A DNA stretch of 64,000 bases from an uncultured bacterium (lineage in GTDB: Bacteria; Bacillota; Clostridia; Lachnospirales; Lachnospiraceae): NCBI GenBank assembly GCA_905214875.1, contig CAJMNR010000020.1:1-64000 (forward strand), in the 5' to 3' direction. The notes beneath the pieces are model-generated. The model ran no database searches, was not told the DNA's origin, and was given only the letters and a program-made list of their open reading frames with translations. Of the stretch, positions 59,165-64,000 are shown piece after piece (position 1 is the stretch's first letter; every line of letters starts with the position of its first letter). A program made the translations under genes and the position numbers.

Positions 59165-59428
59165 TAATTATGGTACATATTCATAATTTTACCTTTTGTT
59201 TTATTAAAAAATCCATTTTTATGATACTTTAAATGTAACACAATAGGTATTGTGTTACATTCGAATATTTTTCATGCTTTTTGACATAAAAACAGAGGCA
59301 AAATAACGACGTCATAATTTCGTCATATAGGCATGTAAAACGTTTTTCGTGACAAATGGTATGCCTACCTATGAAAAACCTCTTAAATCGCAAAATATGG
59401 CGTTTTATGTGTTTTTGGCATAAAAATA
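59165..59428. other. Gene-free repeat-rich stretch with palindromes
   Basis: No credible gene. It holds the dif-like palindrome (59233-59260), two CGTCAT direct repeats near 59310-59327 and two copies of the TAGGCAT/ATGCCTA arms around 59326-59370. The 73-codon open frame covering it looks non-coding. This layout fits a recombination or replication-linked site rather than a protein gene. Confidence 0.5.
59233..59260. repeat. 28-bp perfect palindrome resembling a dif/Xer core site
   Basis: Two 11-base arms, ATGTAACACAA and TTGTGTTACAT, flank a 6-base centre TAGGTA, the 11-6-11 layout of dif. The right arm differs from the E. coli dif arm TTATGTTAAAT at two of eleven positions. It is 145-173 bases upstream of the recombinase start. 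Confidence 0.55.
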
Positions 59429-59461
59429 GGTGAATTCGAGGTCTAATCACTCAAATTCACC
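59429..59461 (-). terminator. Terminator after the RHH/coiled-coil gene
   Basis: 12-base arms GGTGAATTCGAG and CTCAAATTCACC, with ATTTTTATG following on the minus strand. Confidence 0.8.
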
Positions 59462-59468
59462 TAAAATC

Positions 59469-60302
59469 TTACTTATTTATCTTTTTTACGATGCGAACAG
59501 GCTTCGTTTTCTGTTGCAGTTGATCTAACAGATCTAAATATTTCTTTTGGTACTCATCGATTTCTTGTTTACGTTTTTGCTCTAATTCTTGTATCTGCTT
59601 TGTAAAGGAAAGTTCTTTTTGTAGAAGTTGGCGTTCATGGGAAAGTTTTAATTGTTCCTGCTCGTTTACAAGTGCCGTATTCTCAAGTTTTAACTGGTTA
59701 TATTCCTTTTGTAATTGCATTTGTTTTGTTGCAATTGCACTTCTTTCAAGAGTTTCTTTCTGCATGTTTTCCATGTCTTTTTTCAAGCTGTCACATGCTT
59801 CTGTAAGGGCTAAAATCAGCTTTTCTTTATCTTCGATTGCAGCAGCATGAGCGGCATCCGAAGTCGTGATCAGACTTTCTAGCTGACTAACTTTCTTTTC
59901 TAATTCTTCGGATTCCTGCTTAGTCTGTTTTGCCTCTTCTTCCTTTATTTTAGCGGTTTCTTCGGCTTTTTTTACTTCTTGTTGCAGGCTTAGGATTGTC
60001 TCATCCTTGGAAACAAGCAGCGCTTCAAACTCTGCCTGTGTTGTCTTTGTAATATTCTCATTTTGCTCTAAGCTGTCCATATACATACGCGTAAGAATCG
60101 TTACATAGTTTTCAAATGTCTCGATTTCGGCCTTTTTCTGGCTTAATACGGACTTTCCTTTTTGGAATTCATAGGCTTCAATCAGCTTGCTAAGCGTCTG
60201 TTGCTGGTTATTTCCCAATTCTGTACTGATCGCCTTGAATTTTTCAGCAGTTTCTTCATCTATTCGAAAGGATTTTGGCTTTAATTCTTTTGTTTCTGTC
60301 AT
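59469..60302 (-). CDS. Ribbon-helix-helix DNA-binding protein with long coiled coil
   Basis: 277 residues. Residues 12-48 (KSFRIDEETAEKFKAIS, NNQQQTLSKLIEAYE) look like a ribbon-helix-helix DNA-binding domain. The remaining 220 are a nearly unbroken coiled coil rich in Glu, Lys and Gln, ending in a basic tail (RIVKKINK). KfrA-type plasmid proteins have a similar DNA-binding head and coiled-coil tail, but with another head fold. It may organise DNA at repeats next to the recombinase. It has its own promoter and 11-bp tandem repeats upstream. Confidence 0.75.
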   Translation of the reverse strand: MTETKELKPKSFRIDEETAEKFKAISTELGNNQQQTLSKLIEAYEFQKGKSVLSQKKAEIETFENYVTILTRMYMDSLEQNENITKTTQAEFEALLVSKDETILSLQQEVKKAEETAKIKEEEAKQTKQESEELEKKVSQLESLITTSDAAHAAAIEDKEKLILALTEACDSLKKDMENMQKETLERSAIATKQMQLQKEYNQLKLENTALVNEQEQLKLSHERQLLQKELSFTKQIQELEQKRKQEIDEYQKKYLDLLDQLQQKTKPVRIVKKINK

Positions 60303-60345
60303 TATTTACTCCTTCATTCTAGGTTCCCCTTTTTTTCTTGTATTT

Positions 60346-60374
60346 AGTATACACTAATTTTGCAGAAATATCAA
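60346..60374 (-). promoter_or_regulatory. Promoter of the RHH/coiled-coil gene
   Basis: Minus-strand TTGATA (60369-60374), 17-bp spacer, TATACT (60346-60351). Confidence 0.75.
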
Positions 60375-60396
60375 TTATTATGCAATACACTACAAC

Positions 60397-60418
60397 GTAT
60401 TACACATGTATTACACAT
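60397..60418. repeat. Tandem 11-bp repeats upstream of the RHH gene
   Basis: GTATTACACAT repeated exactly twice (60397-60407, 60408-60418). A diverged third copy (GCAATACACTAC) lies at 60382-60393. They lie 23-45 bases beyond the -35 box and are likely binding sites for the RHH protein. Confidence 0.6.
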
Positions 60419-60454
60419 ATACAAAATAATGAGTTTTGCATTTCGAATGATGCG

Positions 60455-60490
60455 AAAAAAAGGTACTAACGCCAATACGCTAGTACCTTT
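60455..60490 (-). terminator. Terminator after the fibronectin-like fragment
   Basis: GGTACTAACG/CGCTAGTACC stem with T-run on the minus strand. Confidence 0.8.
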
Positions 60491-60502
60491 CCTTTTACAT
60501 AT

Positions 60503-60814
60503 TTACTTTACTTTTACTACTTTTCTTGTTGAATAAGAGCCATAGACTTTCTTTTTGCAAAGCTTGCCTTTTACAACTTTATATTCGTAGTTATATGCAC
60601 GAACACGTACATAATAAGTCTTTTTAGACTTCAAATTCTTAATCGTCTTAGATAAGGAAGTCTTTGTATCTACTATCTTGTATCCTGAGGATTTTTTCAA
60701 AGAATAAGATACTTCATAGCCTGCTGCATTCTTTGTTTTTCCATAAGTGACTTTGATTTCTAAGCTCTGACCTTCACTTATGATAAGGCCATGCTTATCT
60801 CCATTGGTTTTCAT
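60503..60814 (-). pseudogene. Fibronectin type III C-terminal fragment of a surface protein
   Basis: 103 residues from an internal ATG with no RBS. The C-terminal half (AGYEVSYSLKKSSGYK, LKSKKTYYVRVRAYNY, YGSYSTRKVVKVK) is the fn3-like repeat found at the end of clostridial surface proteins. The frame is open upstream to a TAG near 60893 without any start codon, and the N-terminal signal peptide and other domains are absent. It is most likely the leftover 3' end of a longer gene, perhaps the neighbour at 60923. Confidence 0.65.
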
Positions 60815-60922
60815 CTTATTATTATCATTGATCGTTAATAACTCATTCTGAACATTATTAATTTTCGTTTGTTTTATGTAATAAATATAACCTAGCGTAG
60901 GCTAGGCTATATTGTGCTCTTA

Positions 60923-62959
60923 TTATTTTACAACAACTGTTGTTGATTTTGACTCGTACTTACCATTTTTAATGGTAATTCTTACTTTGTCTCCTTTTTT
61001 CAACTTGCAAGTTTTAACTTTGTAGTTGTCATTTTTGTCTACCTTACCCTTATATGTTTTACCATTTACCTTTACGGAAACTACAGAGCCTTTGATAAGT
61101 CCTTTGCCTGTAACCTTATAACTGTTGCTATGTGCTACGACAGATGGCTTGTAATACTTAACAAATAATGCACCATTTCCACTAAATACTCTTTTTACTG
61201 TTGCTTTAGAATTTGCTTGCGTAACACTGATTTTTGTACCTGCTGAAAATCTAGTTACTGTTACTGAGAAACTTCCACTCTTAGTTGTTTTATCAGTATA
61301 TGTCTTGTTTCCAACTTTAATCTTAACCCAATCATTCTTAGCACATTTACCACTGATTTTTGTTTTAGAACCACTCACTGAAATACTTGTGATTTTTAAT
61401 TCATTGTTTTTAACTGATTTAGTCCTTTTCTTAGAACCTGTTGTATTCTTTTGAGTTACTGTAATCTTAGCACCCTCTTTTAATTTAGGGGCTTTGATAC
61501 TGTATTTTCCGTCTTTTGTTGTCTTGTCTTTGTATGTCTTACCACCTGCATTTACAGAAACTTCAGTATTTTTGTAGCACTTACCACTAATAACTGTTGT
61601 ACTTGAACCATTTGCAGTTGCAATTACTGTTAAAGAACTGTCAAGGAATGTATCATTAGCTACCTTCTTAGTTGTTGCACTAGAAGTTACCCCATTGTGT
61701 TTTTGAGTTACCTTTACTGTAGCTCCTTTCTTTAACTTAGGTACTTTAATCGAGTATTTACCATCACTACCTACTTTTGCTGTGTAGCTTTTGTTGTCTA
61801 CTTTAGCAGTTACTGTAGCACCTTTAATACCACTACCTTTGATTGCTGTGTCACTCTCATATGGTTTGGTTACGCTAGGGGCTGATACCTTCTTTGCTGC
61901 TACAGACTTTACACTGTATTTGAAAGTGAAGTCTGTTCCACTTCCTTTTATGGTTTGCATATAGTATTTCCCTGCAGGTAGTGTAACTGTTACTTTTAAA
62001 GCATTCTTGCAACTATCCTTATTGTTTATCTTTATAGTTTTATAAACATTGTTCTTGTTTTTGTCTAAATCTTCTTTCTTGTATATATAATACTCTGTTA
62101 CTTTATTTGTCCAACCCTCCTTAGCAAATGTTAAATCCCTTATATAAATTGTTACTTCACTCCTTGTATTAAGAGTTAAAGGTAAACATTTTCTTCTTAT
62201 TACCTTTCCTCCATTGTTACTTGGAGAAGTAATTGAATCTGGGTCAGCATTATATACATACCACTTGTTCTGAGAGTAGTTCTTAGCTCCGTTATTGTTG
62301 TCCATTACATCAATAAAGAATGCTTCAAATTTCTGTTTGTAATCGCCTCCAAGAGAAGCAAATCTGATAGTATAGGTTTCACCTTTCTTTACGTTCCAAC
62401 CTATATAATTTCCAACATCTCCACCAATTTTTAGGTCAGAGCTATAGGCGCTTACAACCTTTCCATTTTTATCATAAACACTCGCTCCAGTAGAAACATT
62501 TACTTGCTCATCATTTACCCATCTGAATTTTAAAACTCCTGTACATGGAGCAGTAAACTTGTAGTATGTTGATTTACCCTTTTTAGCATTTTGATATGTA
62601 TCAATTGCTCCTGGTACATAATAGAATTGTTTCTTAGTTAAATACTTGTCAACCGTATTTGCATATATCAATTCTTTTGTTATATCGCTACCACTCTTAA
62701 ATTGTTTTGATGTTCCTTTTACTGACATAATACCTTCTGGTTTAGTATTTAATTTTGCATTACCCATTTGTGCATAATCTTCAACTAACTGCACATCAGC
62801 ATTAATATATTTCTCGTTATCGCTCTGTATTTTGCTTTCGCTAGTGGCTGCATATACTTTTACAGGCTCTCCCATAAAACTATTGACAGGACTAGTACTT
62901 ATAGTAGTGGCAAGAATACCGACTGCTAATGCAATTTTTAAATAATCTTTCTTTACCAT
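60923..62959 (-). CDS. Secreted surface protein with four Ig-like repeats
   Basis: 678 residues. Signal peptide at 1-38 (ALAVGILATTIS, cleavage near VYAAT). An N-terminal beta-rich domain of the pre-peptidase C-terminal type spans about 80-215 (KFTAPCTGVLKFRWV). Four Ig-like Big_6-type repeats start near 360, each with the pattern TVTAKVDNKSYTAKVGSDGKYSIKVPKLKKG (given here by its ends TVTAKVDNKSY and GKYSIKVPKL). The Lys-rich repeats suggest binding to anionic polymers. It has a good promoter (63037-63065). It has no LPxTG motif, so anchoring is non-covalent. Confidence 0.8.
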   Translation of the reverse strand: MVKKDYLKIALAVGILATTISTSPVNSFMGEPVKVYAATSESKIQSDNEKYINADVQLVEDYAQMGNAKLNTKPEGIMSVKGTSKQFKSGSDITKELIYANTVDKYLTKKQFYYVPGAIDTYQNAKKGKSTYYKFTAPCTGVLKFRWVNDEQVNVSTGASVYDKNGKVVSAYSSDLKIGGDVGNYIGWNVKKGETYTIRFASLGGDYKQKFEAFFIDVMDNNNGAKNYSQNKWYVYNADPDSITSPSNNGGKVIRRKCLPLTLNTRSEVTIYIRDLTFAKEGWTNKVTEYYIYKKEDLDKNKNNVYKTIKINNKDSCKNALKVTVTLPAGKYYMQTIKGSGTDFTFKYSVKSVAAKKVSAPSVTKPYESDTAIKGSGIKGATVTAKVDNKSYTAKVGSDGKYSIKVPKLKKGATVKVTQKHNGVTSSATTKKVANDTFLDSSLTVIATANGSSTTVISGKCYKNTEVSVNAGGKTYKDKTTKDGKYSIKAPKLKEGAKITVTQKNTTGSKKRTKSVKNNELKITSISVSGSKTKISGKCAKNDWVKIKVGNKTYTDKTTKSGSFSVTVTRFSAGTKISVTQANSKATVKRVFSGNGALFVKYYKPSVVAHSNSYKVTGKGLIKGSVVSVKVNGKTYKGKVDKNDNYKVKTCKLKKGDKVRITIKNGKYESKSTTVVVK

Positions 62960-63036
62960 TATTCTATCTCCTTTGTCTTTACTTAGTATTAATCCAATCT
63001 ACTTAAATTACGTTATGTACTTAATTAATCAATATA

Positions 63037-63065
63037 TTTATACTACACTATGTAATAAATATCAA
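63037..63065 (-). promoter_or_regulatory. Promoter of the Ig-repeat surface protein
   Basis: Minus-strand TTGATA (63060-63065), 17-bp spacer, TATAAA (63037-63042). Confidence 0.75.
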
Positions 63066-63161
63066 GCTGGACAGTTTTTTAGGTCATGTAAAATAACATC
63101 ATAAAGAAAACGCAACAAACAATTAAAGAGATCTTTATACCCTTAAAAAAGTGGTTAAAAA

Positions 63162-63191
63162 AAGTGTTAGGCACATTATTACCTAACACTT
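63162..63191 (-). terminator. Terminator after the EFR1-type gene
   Basis: Stem AAGTGTTAGG/CCTAACACTT with T-run (TTTTTTT) on the minus strand. Confidence 0.9.
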
Positions 63192-63198
63192 CTTTCAA

Positions 63199-63957
63199 TT
63201 ATAAATATTTTTCAATTCGACACTGCTCTTTTACTTCGCTTCCAATAAGAGTGATCGCTTTTTTCGGGCAAGAACTGATGCAACGATAGCACATGGTGCA
63301 TTTACCATGTGCTACAGGTTTTCCATGGTCCATCGTAAGATTCTTCATAGGGCATTGTTTGGCACAAAGTCCGCAGCCGATACAAGCTGAATGAATCTTC
63401 AACTGATTCGAGTAATGTTTTGTCTTACCATAAAACCACAGTCTTTGACCAAAGAGACCTGCTATATGAGAAATGAAACCGATTCCTTCTTTTGGGTAGT
63501 TGCCTTGTTTTATTTGCGATGCTATTGTATCAATCTTTTGTTCCGCTGCTTTTACAATGGCTTTATTTTCTGCAACACTCTTCTTTAGTAACTTACTATC
63601 ACAGACAGAATCCGGCATATGGATATGAATTCCTCCTAGCACTTGTGCGCCATGCTTTTTTAATAGCCTGGCAGTACATCCGGCCCCATCTCCGCTAAAG
63701 GCGCCCATGGTTGCCATACAGAGCACTTTCTTCCCCTTCCATAACTCTTTATTCTTATTGATAAAGTCTCGAACCATAATCGGTGCATTAGAATATTGGG
63801 TTGGATACGCCAAAATGATTTCCGTATTCTTCTTGATGGCACTAACAACTTGTTCCTCTTCTAACGGTATTGCCTTTGCATTTCGATCCAAACGATGTAG
63901 CAACCGTTCTGTACAATATTTTGTATTACCTGTCCCACTTAAATAAACTCCTACCAT
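63199..63957 (-). CDS. EFR1-type flavodoxin/ferrodoxin protein
   Basis: 252 residues. An N-terminal flavodoxin-like domain (SGTGNTKYCTE FMN loop) is followed by two [4Fe-4S] motifs, CIGCGLCAKQCP and CTMCYRCISSCP. Such proteins move electrons in anaerobic clostridia; the partner enzyme is not seen. It has its own terminator. The window ends 43 bases upstream of its start, so its promoter is not visible. Confidence 0.88.
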   Translation of the reverse strand: MVGVYLSGTGNTKYCTERLLHRLDRNAKAIPLEEEQVVSAIKKNTEIILAYPTQYSNAPIMVRDFINKNKELWKGKKVLCMATMGAFSGDGAGCTARLLKKHGAQVLGGIHIHMPDSVCDSKLLKKSVAENKAIVKAAEQKIDTIASQIKQGNYPKEGIGFISHIAGLFGQRLWFYGKTKHYSNQLKIHSACIGCGLCAKQCPMKNLTMDHGKPVAHGKCTMCYRCISSCPKKAITLIGSEVKEQCRIEKYL

Positions 63958-64000
63958 ATGTATGCCTCCCCTATCTTAGACATAATTTCAGCCAAAGCAT

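Noticed and set aside
59229..59450. 73-codon minus-strand frame between recombinase and coiled-coil genes
   Set aside because: No RBS, it includes the 28-bp palindrome and part of a terminator, and its composition is not protein-like.

Overview
The window is AT-rich chromosomal DNA from a spore-forming, low-GC Gram-positive anaerobe, most likely a Clostridia member of the Lachnospiraceae (Lachnoclostridium-like). The signs are strong AGGAGG ribosome-binding sites, TTGACA/TATAAT promoters with 17-bp spacers, A/T-flanked intrinsic terminators, a Gram-positive LexA regulon with GAAC-N4-GTTC boxes, small hydrophilic proteins with sporulation-type promoters, two-[4Fe-4S] flavodoxin-like proteins and clostridial fibronectin/Ig-type surface proteins. 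Species assignment is inference. No rRNA, tRNA, CRISPR array or IS element was recognised. Most genes lie on the minus strand.

Layout. 0-3.5 kb: ECF sigma/anti-sigma pair and a large transglutaminase-domain lipoprotein. 3.7-5.1 kb: a membrane protein followed by two tiny related ORFs that look like a new family. 5.2-10.7 kb: HAD phosphatase, cytidine deaminase, peptidoglycan amidase, ABC exporter and a tyrosine recombinase. 10.7-17.3 kb: GNAT, a decayed adenosine deaminase, YczE-like protein, MATE pump, HAD phosphatase, cyclophilin lipoprotein and cation/proton antiporter. 17.6-18.7 kb: divergent SOS pair, a YneA-like LysM protein and lexA, sharing four LexA-box-like sites. 18.8-22.9 kb: tocopherol-cyclase-like protein, LPG-flippase-like protein, a Cys-rich repeat protein, a MmcQ-GNAT fusion and an ACT protein. 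22.9-26.3 kb: response regulator, ABC transporter and histidine kinase. 26.4-30.5 kb: asparagine synthase, split YeeE/YedE pair and esterase. 30.5-34.1 kb: phnDCE-type transporter behind a long structured leader with mutually exclusive terminator and antiterminator helices (riboswitch-like).

34.2-40.8 kb: Cfa synthase, PAP2 phosphatase, EamA transporter, nucleoside phosphorylase, SRPBCC protein, a PARG-type macrodomain enzyme and small hydrophilic proteins. 40.9-48.3 kb is an accessory zone of GNATs and resistance-type genes in which four genes are broken (phosphoesterase, ANT(6), GNAT, NAD-epimerase); several unrelated genes there share the same promoter/leader sequence. 48.3-58.4 kb: small spore-type protein, YcxB-like protein, BI-1 protein, iron alcohol dehydrogenase, MATE pump, a GNAT-NudC fusion and a TetR-controlled ABC-2 exporter. 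58.5-60.4 kb: a catalytic-domain-only tyrosine recombinase and a ribbon-helix-helix/coiled-coil protein separated by a gene-free stretch with palindromes, one a 28-bp dif-like site. 60.5-63.96 kb: surface-protein fragment, Ig-repeat secreted protein and EFR1-type ferrodoxin.

The most interesting signals for follow-up are the phnD leader RNA, the tandem micro-ORFs at 3.7-4.1 kb, the dif-like palindrome with its recombinase and coiled-coil neighbour, the shared promoter cassettes of the decayed region and the sporulation-type micro-protein pair.
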